The notes beneath the pieces are model-generated. The model had not been told where the DNA came from, did no database searches, and saw only the letters and a list, made by a program, of their open reading frames with translations. From positions 1-51,382 of the IMG/VR virus record IMGVR_UViG_3300047481_002136: a DNA stretch of 51,382 nucleotides; one strand, 5' to 3'. Of the stretch, positions 24,316-31,945 are shown piece by piece (the stretch's first letter is position 1; each line of letters begins with the position of its first letter). Position numbers and translations under genes: made by a program. This stretch comes from a virus.

Positions 24316-26067
24316 ATGCCAACATATTATTTTGTTAATCCAACAAATGCAAATTTATCTTGGAGCTTAGCTAGTAGCTGGGCAACATCAAGTGGAGGTA
24401 CAGCTGGTACTTTAAGCTTTCCAACTGCAAGTGATGATGTACTTTTTGATGCTAGTAGTGGTACAGGAACCTGTAGTATATTTGTAGCAGCTAGCTGCAG
24501 ATCCTTAGACTTTACTGGATATAGTGGTACTATTAATTTTCCAGGTCAGCTATTAACACTAACTTCCTCAGCAAGTACTTTAGCATCACAAGCTAAGTTA
24601 GTACTAAGTTCAACAATGAATATGACTGGTAGTGGTGCTATTTCAGCACAAGGGTTACGGATTAATGGATCATATCAAATTACGAGTAGTGGTAAAATTT
24701 GGGAAAGATCAGTATTATCATTTTCAGTACCGGGTACCGCCTCATTAGCTGACAATCTTATAGTATCAGGAGGATTATACTTTATAGGAACCGGCACCAC
24801 GAATTTCAGATCATCAAATACTAACGTAACAGCATCTATTGCTGGGAACTTAGAAACTAGTGCAACGCTAACTGTTAATTTTACCGGAATCCCAGTTATA
24901 TTTACAGGAAGTGCAGTACAAAGCATGTCATTCAGTAATGGTACACTAAGAACTCCATCATTAACAATTGATAAATCACCAACATCACGAATTGGTCCTG
25001 TTGGTAGTGCTATAAATTTTAGTACTGATGCGTTTGAATTAAAAGGCGGAATACTAAGCTTTAGCACCTCATTCCCCCTTGTACTAAATGCATCTAGTAG
25101 CACGGGAGTACAGACTTTTAAAACAAACGGAAACATAGTTGGATTTTCAGGAAGTGAATTACGTTTAGGAATGGGGGCAGGAACTGGTCGTAGCTTAACA
25201 TTACTAGATGATTTAAAATTATTTAGTGGATCTGCACTGCGAATAAAGAATGATACTGGTACACAGACAATAAACGGACCAGGAGATTTTTATTTTGGAG
25301 ATGGCACTAATGTTATATCAACAGCCCTAACCTTTAATACAGGACTAATAAGTGGTAGTGCTAGACTATTACTACAAGGTTCAGGATCCCTTACATGGAC
25401 TCTTGGCAGTGCCGGCGGACCCGCAACAAGTTACTTTATAGCTAGTCCAATGGTTATAAACATGGTAGGTACATTGGCTTTTTCTAATAGTGACAATTCT
25501 TTTCCATATGGACATAATACCCTTACTAATTCACCTACTCTTACATACACAGCAGGAACAATTGGATCAATAATACTACGACCAGCTAACTGTACATTAC
25601 AAACAAGTGGAATAACTTGGAATCAAGTATTGCTAGCTGTCGCAAACAGCAACGTTAGGTTAAATAATACACTACAAGCAACCACAATAACAGTATCAGT
25701 AAACACAACATTCACAGGATCAGCTGGTTTCACAGCGAGTAACTACACACAAACAACAGCTGGAACCATCGCAACTTTCCAAAACGGTAATTCATACTTA
25801 GTAACAAATACCTTACAGGGAATTGGTACAGCGACTTTAGCGGGAACACAATTTGTATTTTTCAGAGCATCATCATCAAATGCACCAAGAGCAATATTTA
25901 CACTCAGCAATACGGGCACACAACAGATGATATTTGCAAGCGGTAGTTGGATTGATAGTTCACAAGGTCAAACAATTTATACAGTTGGAGGAGGAATAAA
26001 TAACACAATTAATTGGAACCCAACAGGAACTACACCGACCGGTTCTGCTTATGTATTTGTGAATTAA
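24316..26067 (+). CDS. beta-helix-like adhesin or receptor-binding protein
   Basis: The 583-residue protein is rich in Ser, Thr, Gly and Asn. Its start, with SWSLASSWATSSGGTAGTLS and ASDDVLFDASSGTGT, is a familiar opening of phage appendage proteins built as right-handed beta-helices. The body is a long series of short strands with turns such as GSGAISAQGLRINGSYQITS and no charged catalytic cluster. A host-binding or glycan-binding role is likely. It starts directly after the small gene at 24059 and ends with a clean beta domain (NTINWNPTGTTPTGSAYVFVN region). Confidence 0.6.
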   Translation: MPTYYFVNPTNANLSWSLASSWATSSGGTAGTLSFPTASDDVLFDASSGTGTCSIFVAASCRSLDFTGYSGTINFPGQLLTLTSSASTLASQAKLVLSSTMNMTGSGAISAQGLRINGSYQITSSGKIWERSVLSFSVPGTASLADNLIVSGGLYFIGTGTTNFRSSNTNVTASIAGNLETSATLTVNFTGIPVIFTGSAVQSMSFSNGTLRTPSLTIDKSPTSRIGPVGSAINFSTDAFELKGGILSFSTSFPLVLNASSSTGVQTFKTNGNIVGFSGSELRLGMGAGTGRSLTLLDDLKLFSGSALRIKNDTGTQTINGPGDFYFGDGTNVISTALTFNTGLISGSARLLLQGSGSLTWTLGSAGGPATSYFIASPMVINMVGTLAFSNSDNSFPYGHNTLTNSPTLTYTAGTIGSIILRPANCTLQTSGITWNQVLLAVANSNVRLNNTLQATTITVSVNTTFTGSAGFTASNYTQTTAGTIATFQNGNSYLVTNTLQGIGTATLAGTQFVFFRASSSNAPRAIFTLSNTGTQQMIFASGSWIDSSQGQTIYTVGGGINNTINWNPTGTTPTGSAYVFVN

Positions 26068-26086
26068 TAAAAATTAAAAACCACAA

Positions 26087-26094
26087 TATTTATA
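26087..26094 (+). promoter_or_regulatory. late-promoter-like octamer TATTTATA
   Basis: A perfect copy preceded by ACAA lies 19 bases before the ATG at 26114, in a 46-base gap. Confidence 0.5.
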
Positions 26095-26113
26095 TAAAAG
26101 GTTATAACTTAAC

Positions 26114-26389
26114 ATGGAAAAAACACAACAACTAGACGCAAAAGACGTTACAAGAATTAAAGAAATGCGTGATGAATACGCAAAGTTAGGTACAAAAAGT
26201 GTACAACTAACAATTACAAAACAAGAAATCCAAAAACAACTAGACACTATTAATACACAAATAGTAGATTTAGAAACAGCAATTGGTACTTTGTTTAACG
26301 AAGAACAAACTTTAGCTCAAGAACTACAAAAAAAATATGGAGCTGGTGTATTGGATTTAGAATCCAACACATTTACAAAAGGAGAGTAA
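26114..26389 (+). CDS. small coiled-coil protein
   Basis: The protein has 91 residues. About residues 8-75 form a continuous coiled coil (QLTITKQEIQKQLDTINTQI, VDLETAIGTLFNEEQTLAQE), followed by KKYGAGVLDLESNTFTKGE. The size and single helix-turn-helix shape are prefoldin-like, so it could be an assembly chaperone for the preceding fibre proteins or for sheath. I recall similar small coiled-coil proteins in related phages, all unassigned. It has its own octamer element and precedes the sheath gene by 90 bases. Confidence 0.55.
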   Translation: MEKTQQLDAKDVTRIKEMRDEYAKLGTKSVQLTITKQEIQKQLDTINTQIVDLETAIGTLFNEEQTLAQELQKKYGAGVLDLESNTFTKGE

Positions 26390-26427
26390 AAACTAATAAC
26401 CACCATTAATTTAGGAAAATACTAGAC

Positions 26428-26435
26428 TATTTATA
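26428..26435 (+). promoter_or_regulatory. late-promoter-like octamer TATTTATA ahead of sheath
   Basis: GACTATTTATA lies 44 bases before the sheath ATG, in a 90-base gap that has no other feature. The leader after it is A/C-rich, with no Shine-Dalgarno. Confidence 0.6.
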
Positions 26436-26479
26436 TGTGTATATCTAACACACACATAAAAAACCTAAATTAAAAAGAA

Positions 26480-29206
26480 ATGGCGACTAGTGAAAAAATT
26501 GTAAGTCCTGGTGTTTTTACGAATGAAAAAGATTTATCATTCTTACCAGCCGGTATAGCTGCTATTGGAGCAGCAATAATTGGTCCCACACCACAAGGAC
26601 CAGCTTTTGTACCAACCATAGTTGAAAATTTTGATGATTTTACAGCACGTTTTGGAGGATTAAGCGAAGAAACTTACGTACCCTACGCTGTAGAAAGTTA
26701 TTTAAAAGCAGCCAGTACAGTAACTGTAATTCGTGTATTACCTGACGGTGGATACAAAGCTGGATCAGTATTCTTATATCACACAGTAGCTGAATTATCG
26801 GCTTCAACCTTTTACGAGGTAAAAACGCCAATAAACAACGATACAGGTAGCAGTTTTGCAAATGTAGGCCCTTTAGCAGGCCCGCTTAGTACAAAATTTG
26901 TAAAAATACAAGTAGCCACAGAATCAGTAGATTTAGTAGATACAAGTTTGTTACAAAACCTTGTTTTTTATTCCGGTTCAACACCAGTAGCTTTAACACC
27001 AACGGGATCAATATTCGTATCCGGAGGTTTTTATGCAATGTTGATTACCGGATCAGCTGTTCCACCATACGTGAATGGTGATAGCTATACAAACGTATTT
27101 AAAAAGTATGCACCATCAGCAACAGCAACAAACTTAGTTGGTGTAATTAATCCAACAGTAACATTATTATCTTCAACTGGAAAAGACTACACAACCTCGG
27201 TTTTTCCAAGCATGGCTTTACCCAACACAGGATCAAGTGGATTAATAAACTTCACATTATCAGGTTCAGGAATAACAGCAGCTGGATATACGGCATCTGT
27301 TAATCCAACAGTAGCTAGCTCCTTTGATAAAGTTTTAAGCACTTCAGTAAAAGGAACAAAAAAGGGTTACATGTATACTTGGTTCAAAGATTACTTAGGT
27401 AGTGCAACTGGTTTAAGTGGTGTTATAACATTTGATTCATCTTCAAATGCAAACGTAAATTTATCCGGATCAGCAGATGGTACTTGGAGACCAGCTTACA
27501 CACCTTGGATACAAACTCAAACAATAGGTGGTGCATTCCAAGATCTATTCCGTTTTGCAACTTTATCTGATGGTACAGATACAAACACTACATTAAAAGT
27601 AAGCATAGTCAACACAGTATTACCAGGAGTAAATCCAGGATCACCTTATGGTTCTTTTACGGTAGTTATAAGAGAGTACGATGATACAGATAAAAGACAA
27701 ACAATATTAGAAACATACTCTAACGTAAATTTAGATCCAGATTCAGTTGATTACATAGCACGTCGTATTGGAGATCGTTCCTTTAACGTATCAACAGCAG
27801 GTGTTGTAACTTTAACTGGAGATTATAATAATGTATCTAAGTATGTTCGTGTAGAGGTATCAGATGAAGTAGGTACAAAAACAATGACTACAGCTGCAAG
27901 ACCTTATGGTTTTAAAGCACCAGTAGAAACAGTAGCTTCAAGCTATACACTGCCAACCGCATCTTACATAACATCAGCACCACAAATAGATGGATTCTAT
28001 AACAAACGTGCTAATTATGGTTGGAACTTTGCATCAAACGATAATGCACAATACAATAAACCACTACCATCCGGTTCAACCGTAGGCAACAACGTAGCAT
28101 TTAATTTAGATAATTGTTTTGTACACCCAAGCGCTTCTGCAGGAAATAGTAATTCAGTTTTTGTTGGAGGACAAAGTATCTCAGGTTCAACTTTTGCAGG
28201 CTTAGATGTAGCAAACATACTTAAATTTACTGTAGCTTTCCAAGATGGTTTTGATGGAATGGATCCAGCAATACCAAAGAAAGTTGGTGAAGATATTGAA
28301 TCTACAAATGTATTTGGTTTAAATTGTGCTAACAGTTCAACAGATGGTACAATAGCTTATACAAAAGCACTAAACACAATCAGTAACGGTGATGAGTATG
28401 ATGTAAACTTAATAGCAATACCTGGTATCAATGCAAATAATCACTTACCCGTTGCAATCAAAGCAATAGAAGTGGCAGAAGATAGAGGTGATGCGTTTGC
28501 AATCATAGATCCAGTAAAACTTGGAAGATCTTTAAACGAAACGATCTCAGCAGTACAACTTAGTAATATTGAATCAAACTATGTAGCAATGTACTGGCCT
28601 TGGGTTAAAGTAATAGATCGTGATAGAAACAAACCAGTATGGGTACCACCTTCAGTAGTATTACCACGTGTATATGCAAATAATGACACGGTAGCTTACG
28701 AATGGTTTGCACCAGCAGGTTTAAATCGTGGTGGTATACGTGATGCTGTAGATGTAGAAACAAAATTAAGTCAAGCAGATCGTAATGACCTATACGAAAA
28801 TAGAATCAATCCAATAGCATCATTCCCAGCTCAAGGAATATGTGTATGGGGTCAAAAAACAATGCAAGCAACTCCTTCAGCATTAGATCGTGTGAACGTA
28901 AGACGCTTATTAATAGCTTTGAAGAAATATATTGCTAGTAGTGCTAGATACTTAGTATTTGAAAACAACACAGCAGTAACTCGTCAACGCTTCATTAATA
29001 TTGTGACTCCATATCTTGAGACCGTTAAATCACGTCAAGGTTTATATGCTTTCAAAGTAGTAATGGATGAAACAAACAACACACCAGACATAATTGATCG
29101 TAACATATTATATGGTCAAATTTACTTACAACCTGCAAAAGCTGCCGAGTTTATAGTGTTAGACTTTAATGTACTTAGAACAGGAGCAACATTTGAAAAC
29201 GCTTAA
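26480..29206 (+). CDS. gp18: tail sheath protein (gp18-like), enlarged
   Basis: The 908-residue contractile-sheath subunit is much longer than T4 gp18 (659). The N terminus has IVSPGVFTNEKDLSFLPAG and AAIIGPTPQGPAFVPTIV, the usual sheath opening. The C-terminal third carries the conserved fold that holds the tail lattice: DRNKPVWVPPSVV, FAPAGLNRGGIRDAVD, INPIASFPAQGICVWGQKTM, VRRLLIALKKYIASSARYLV and a final DFNVLRTGATFENA. The central part (about residues 120-500) is a Ser/Thr/Gly-rich beta region that accounts for the extra length and is probably exposed on the tail surface. The tube gene follows. Confidence 0.93.
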   Translation: MATSEKIVSPGVFTNEKDLSFLPAGIAAIGAAIIGPTPQGPAFVPTIVENFDDFTARFGGLSEETYVPYAVESYLKAASTVTVIRVLPDGGYKAGSVFLYHTVAELSASTFYEVKTPINNDTGSSFANVGPLAGPLSTKFVKIQVATESVDLVDTSLLQNLVFYSGSTPVALTPTGSIFVSGGFYAMLITGSAVPPYVNGDSYTNVFKKYAPSATATNLVGVINPTVTLLSSTGKDYTTSVFPSMALPNTGSSGLINFTLSGSGITAAGYTASVNPTVASSFDKVLSTSVKGTKKGYMYTWFKDYLGSATGLSGVITFDSSSNANVNLSGSADGTWRPAYTPWIQTQTIGGAFQDLFRFATLSDGTDTNTTLKVSIVNTVLPGVNPGSPYGSFTVVIREYDDTDKRQTILETYSNVNLDPDSVDYIARRIGDRSFNVSTAGVVTLTGDYNNVSKYVRVEVSDEVGTKTMTTAARPYGFKAPVETVASSYTLPTASYITSAPQIDGFYNKRANYGWNFASNDNAQYNKPLPSGSTVGNNVAFNLDNCFVHPSASAGNSNSVFVGGQSISGSTFAGLDVANILKFTVAFQDGFDGMDPAIPKKVGEDIESTNVFGLNCANSSTDGTIAYTKALNTISNGDEYDVNLIAIPGINANNHLPVAIKAIEVAEDRGDAFAIIDPVKLGRSLNETISAVQLSNIESNYVAMYWPWVKVIDRDRNKPVWVPPSVVLPRVYANNDTVAYEWFAPAGLNRGGIRDAVDVETKLSQADRNDLYENRINPIASFPAQGICVWGQKTMQATPSALDRVNVRRLLIALKKYIASSARYLVFENNTAVTRQRFINIVTPYLETVKSRQGLYAFKVVMDETNNTPDIIDRNILYGQIYLQPAKAAEFIVLDFNVLRTGATFENA

Positions 29207-29227
29207 AACAGATTCTCAACACACAAC

Positions 29228-29242
29228 TATTTATCATAAATA
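29228..29242 (+). promoter_or_regulatory. palindromic late-promoter-like element
   Basis: TATTTAT-C-ATAAATA lies 17 bases before the tube-gene ATG. It is unusual in containing seven bases of this phage's octamer together with the T4 late-promoter sequence ATAAATA on the same strand. Confidence 0.5.
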
Positions 29243-29258
29243 AAACAACTTAAATAAA

Positions 29259-29747
29259 ATGGCAACTTTAATAGAAAATGACGAAATATTTTACACGCCG
29301 TACGAACCAAAAGTACAAAATAGGTTCATACTCACAATCGATGGTATCCCAGCGTTCTTGTGCAAAAAAGTGTCTCGTCCTCAAATTGACTGTGGTGAAG
29401 TAGTACTCGATCATATCAACCTTATACGTAAGCTTAAAGGCAAATGTAAGTGGCAAGATATCACAGTAACAATGTATGATGCAATTGTACCATCAGGAGC
29501 ACAAGCAGTAATGGAATGGGTACGTACAGCTCATGAATCAGTAACGGGTCGTGATGGCTATGCAGATTTCTACAAGAAAGATTTTGACATTACGGTTTTA
29601 GGACCAGTTGGTGACAAAGTTGAAAATTGGAAAGTTAAAGGTGCTTACATTAAGACAGCTCAATTTGGTGATATGGACTGGAGTACTGAAACACAAGTAG
29701 AGATCTCATTAACAATCGGTTTGGATTATTGTATATTGGAATACTAA
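29259..29747 (+). CDS. gp19: tail tube protein (gp19-like)
   Basis: The 162-residue protein is the same length class as T4 gp19 (163). FTYxPxxxNRF-type opening: YTPYEPKVQNRFILTIDGIP. A beta-barrel pattern follows with the block WQDITVTMYDAIVPSGAQAV, then WVRTAHESVTGRDGY, DFDITVLGPVGDKVE and WKVKGAYIKTAQFGDMDWS. It would stack as hexameric rings inside the sheath. Pairing with gp18 and a downstream terminator agree with high-level structural expression. Confidence 0.93.
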   Translation: MATLIENDEIFYTPYEPKVQNRFILTIDGIPAFLCKKVSRPQIDCGEVVLDHINLIRKLKGKCKWQDITVTMYDAIVPSGAQAVMEWVRTAHESVTGRDGYADFYKKDFDITVLGPVGDKVENWKVKGAYIKTAQFGDMDWSTETQVEISLTIGLDYCILEY

Positions 29748-29774
29748 TACACACACTACAAATCAAAGATTAAT

Positions 29775-29810
29775 AAACTCCTACAATATTTTGTGGGAGT
29801 TTTCTTTTTA
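29775..29810 (+). terminator. intrinsic terminator after the tube gene
   Basis: A twelve-base stem (29775-29786 with 29791-29802, one G-T pair) has loop TATT and is followed by TTTTCTTTTTA. It lies 27 bases after the tube stop. Confidence 0.92.
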
Positions 29811-29852
29811 TATATGTTGCTAGTGTGGTATATATTTAGTATATTACATATT

Positions 29853-30263
29853 ATGAATCTACTATTACCACTTATCTTTTTAGGACTAGCAGCAATGTCC
29901 AAGTCGTGTATGGATGTGTTTATTACCCAATCTAAATGGGAAAAAACAATATTTAAACCAATAGTATATAAAACTAAAAATAAATTTTGGCGTAACTTTT
30001 GGAGCTATATTGACATGAGTTATGTAAATAAGTATAAAGATATTAGAAGCTTAGAACCAAAGTTTGTTGGTAGCACAACTATATTTGTGTTTTTAACTGA
30101 TGCTTGGCACTTTTTTCAGTTCCTAACATATGCATTTTTATTTATTGCAATTGTTACAAATATGCCACAATACAGTTTAATTATAGATTTTATTATTTTA
30201 CGAGTATTTTTTGGTATCACTTTTTCACTTACGTACTATTTATTAGTAGAAGAAACAAAATAA
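29853..30263 (+). CDS. membrane protein with about three to four helices
   Basis: The 136-residue protein starts at the ATG at 29853. An in-frame upstream start near 29793 would lie inside the terminator hairpin and is rejected. There is a hydrophobic N terminus (MNLLLPLIFLGLAAMSKSCM), an amphipathic stretch with KFWRNFWSYIDMS, then DAWHFFQFLTYAFLFIAIV and two more hydrophobic segments to the end. From memory, small membrane proteins with an N-terminal SK-x-x-D motif and a DAWH-type motif occur in many phages of unclear function. Its promoter region (TATATTTAGTATATTA at about 29831-29846) differs from the late octamer. The product may act at the host inner membrane. Confidence 0.65.
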   Translation: MNLLLPLIFLGLAAMSKSCMDVFITQSKWEKTIFKPIVYKTKNKFWRNFWSYIDMSYVNKYKDIRSLEPKFVGSTTIFVFLTDAWHFFQFLTYAFLFIAIVTNMPQYSLIIDFIILRVFFGITFSLTYYLLVEETK

Positions 30264-30264
30264 T

Positions 30265-30471
30265 ATGTTACAAAAGCTAAAGGATTTTTTAATAAACTGG
30301 TACATCACAAGCCCAGCAGCAGTTTATAGAGTAATATTGACACTATTCTTTTTTGCACTAGTGTTTTTACACCCTTACATAGGAACAACATCACTATTAA
30401 TTATTGTAGCTTTGTGTTTTGTAGCTGGGCTATATTACTATTTCTTTTTTGTAAATAAACCAAGAAAATAA
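30265..30471 (+). CDS. small two-helix membrane protein
   Basis: The 68-residue protein starts one base after the previous stop. It has two transmembrane helices (YRVILTLFFFALVFLH and LLIIVALCFVAGLYYYFFF) with a short loop and a basic tail KPRK. The topology is that of a class II holin or a small superinfection-type protein, but no lysis gene is adjacent, so this is speculative. It may work with the membrane protein upstream, with which it is tightly coupled. Confidence 0.6.
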   Translation: MLQKLKDFLINWYITSPAAVYRVILTLFFFALVFLHPYIGTTSLLIIVALCFVAGLYYYFFFVNKPRK

Positions 30472-30474
30472 AAC

Positions 30475-31338
30475 ATGTCGACAGTCGTAAATCAAAACTA
30501 TCCTAAGAAGGATGGTGTATTATCAGATGATGATATCAAAGCAAAAGTGATAAACGAGCTTAATACACAACAAGTAGTATCATCAAACGTACCAACAGAA
30601 GTTATATCTTTACCTTCAAAAGGTTGGTTTTATCCGGAAGGACATCCACTAGCATCAGGTAAAATAGAAATGAAGTACATGACTGCTAAAGAAGAAGATA
30701 TCCTAGCTTCACAAAACTTAATTAAACAAGGTGTTGTTATTGATCGATTATTACAATCATTAATTGTTACCCGCATTAATTACAACGATCTACTAACAAT
30801 TGATAAAAACGCCATATTCATTGCAGCTCGTATACTTGCTTATGGAAAAGACTATGAAGTTGAAATTACTTGTCCAAGCTGTGGAGAAAAATCAAAGCAT
30901 GTTATAGACTTACAAGAGTTTGATGAAAAAACAATTGATTGGTCTCTTTTTACAAAAGGACAAACAACCCATAAATTTACTTTACCAATAAGCAAAAAAA
31001 CACTTGAGTTAAAGTTTTTAACACACGGTGATGAAAAACTAATTGAAGAAGCTGTAAAAGCAAATAAAAAACTTTCTAAAATACTAGGAGTAGATCCAGA
31101 ACTAACAACAAGATTAAAACACTTGATTGTTAGTTACGATGGTGTTACTGATACAAAGGAAATTGGAAAAAGTGTTGACAATATGCTTTCACGAGATTCG
31201 CTAGCATTACGAAGTCATTTAAAAGAAGTCACACCAGATATAGATACTACTTTTAGCTTTACTTGTCCACATTGCGATTTTGTTCAAGAAAAGATGGCCT
31301 TGCCCATCGGTGTAGGGTTTTTTTGGCCTAGCCTCTAA
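30475..31338 (+). CDS. gp26: gp26-like baseplate hub / tail assembly protein (zero-frame product)
   Basis: The 287-residue protein is of the T4 gp26 family (T4 gp26 has 208). Family blocks are VISLPSKGWFYPEGHPLASG, MKYMTAKEEDILASQ and KQGVVIDRLLQSLIV. Two CPxC pairs (C133/C136 and C264/C267) could form one zinc site. It ends PIGVGFFWPSL. The seven-T run at 31318-31324 near its end, and an open +1 frame beyond, suggest a programmed frameshift extension. Tail chaperones encoded as a short and a frameshift-extended form just ahead of the tape measure are a known theme in tailed phages, and that is the arrangement here. Confidence 0.8.
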   Translation: MSTVVNQNYPKKDGVLSDDDIKAKVINELNTQQVVSSNVPTEVISLPSKGWFYPEGHPLASGKIEMKYMTAKEEDILASQNLIKQGVVIDRLLQSLIVTRINYNDLLTIDKNAIFIAARILAYGKDYEVEITCPSCGEKSKHVIDLQEFDEKTIDWSLFTKGQTTHKFTLPISKKTLELKFLTHGDEKLIEEAVKANKKLSKILGVDPELTTRLKHLIVSYDGVTDTKEIGKSVDNMLSRDSLALRSHLKEVTPDIDTTFSFTCPHCDFVQEKMALPIGVGFFWPSL

Positions 31339-31531
31339 TTATAGAGGCATTCTGCAAGATGAGATATTTGATCTCATGTACTATGGGAAAATGGGATTCA
31401 CATATACCGAGTTGTATTGTATGCCAGTTCACATCAGAAGATACTTTTACAGAAAGTTATCTGAAATAAAGAAAAAAGAGTACGAAGCAGAAAAAGCTGC
31501 TTATGAAAAAGCAAAATCTGGAAAAAGATAA
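31325..31531 (+). CDS. probable frameshift extension of the gp26-like protein
   Basis: The +1 frame is open from 31316 to the TAA at 31529-31531. After a +1 slip on TTT-T (or a -2 slip on the T run) the ribosome would add about 68 residues, starting GLASNYRGILQDEIFDLMYY and continuing through a GFTYTELYCMPVHIRRYFYR segment to a Lys/Glu/Ala-rich helix ending KSGKR. The -1 frame closes after two codons. A free-standing start is possible only at the ATG at 31376 (51 residues), which lies inside the conserved-looking part. The extension is helical, basic at the end and positioned just before the tape measure, like the second part of lambda G-T or Mu chaperones. Confidence 0.6.
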   Translation, partial: GLASNYRGILQDEIFDLMYYGKMGFTYTELYCMPVHIRRYFYRKLSEIKKKEYEAEKAAYEKAKSGKR

Positions 31532-31561
31532 TACTCTCTACTAAAAACAACAGAAAGTAAA

Positions 31562-31600
31562 AGAAAGCCAATCCTAAAAAGTTGGCTTTTTTATTTTATA
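31562..31600 (+). terminator. intrinsic terminator after the chaperone genes
   Basis: The eight-base stem AAAGCCAA / TTGGCTTT (31564-31571 with 31582-31589) has a ten-base loop and is followed by a T-rich tract. It lies 30 bases after the frameshift-extension stop, which supports that stop as the true end of the gene. Confidence 0.88.
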
Positions 31601-31602
31601 AC

Positions 31603-31610
31603 TATTTATA
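31603..31610 (+). promoter_or_regulatory. late-promoter-like octamer TATTTATA
   Basis: A perfect copy preceded by AC lies just after the terminator and 18 bases before the GTG at 31629. Confidence 0.6.
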
Positions 31611-31628
31611 AGTAAAGCCATACTTCAC

Positions 31629-31943
31629 GTGACAAAAGAAGAATTACATAGAATTATTCAAGAAGAATTTAAAAATGAAATTATGTTAGAAGGTATAACA
31701 AGCTGGCTCGTAGATAAAGTAGCTAGTGGATTCAAATCGTATGTAAATAAAAAAACGGGATACCAATACGATGCATTGGTAAACGACAAAGAATTTAAAA
31801 GCTTAGCATCTAAGTATGGTTATAAAGATGAGGAGCAATGGGCAAAAAAAGCAAGAGAGCTTATTAACAAAGATCCAAAAAGATTTGCAGACATACTAGC
31901 GTACGATGTAAAAAAAGGTGCGTTTGGTAAATATTACAAGTAA
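31629..31943 (+). CDS. small protein with a targeting-like N terminus
   Basis: The 104-residue protein starts at GTG and begins MTKEELHRIIQEEFKNEIML, a helix with I-Q-E, closely like the starts of the genes at 40745 and 48501. The rest is helical and basic (WLVDKVASGFKSYVNKKTGY; LASKYGYKDEEQWAKKAREL) and ends VKKGAFGKYYK. It has its own late-type element and sits two bases before the tape measure. It could be an internal head protein or a tail-lumen protein. The shared helix favours the first. Confidence 0.6.
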   Translation: MTKEELHRIIQEEFKNEIMLEGITSWLVDKVASGFKSYVNKKTGYQYDALVNDKEFKSLASKYGYKDEEQWAKKARELINKDPKRFADILAYDVKKGAFGKYYK

Positions 31944-31945
31944 AA

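Noticed and set aside
29793-29852. Upstream start for the membrane protein
   Set aside because: It lies in the terminator hairpin and T tract after the tube gene. The ATG at 29853 follows an AT-rich element and fits the signal-like N terminus.
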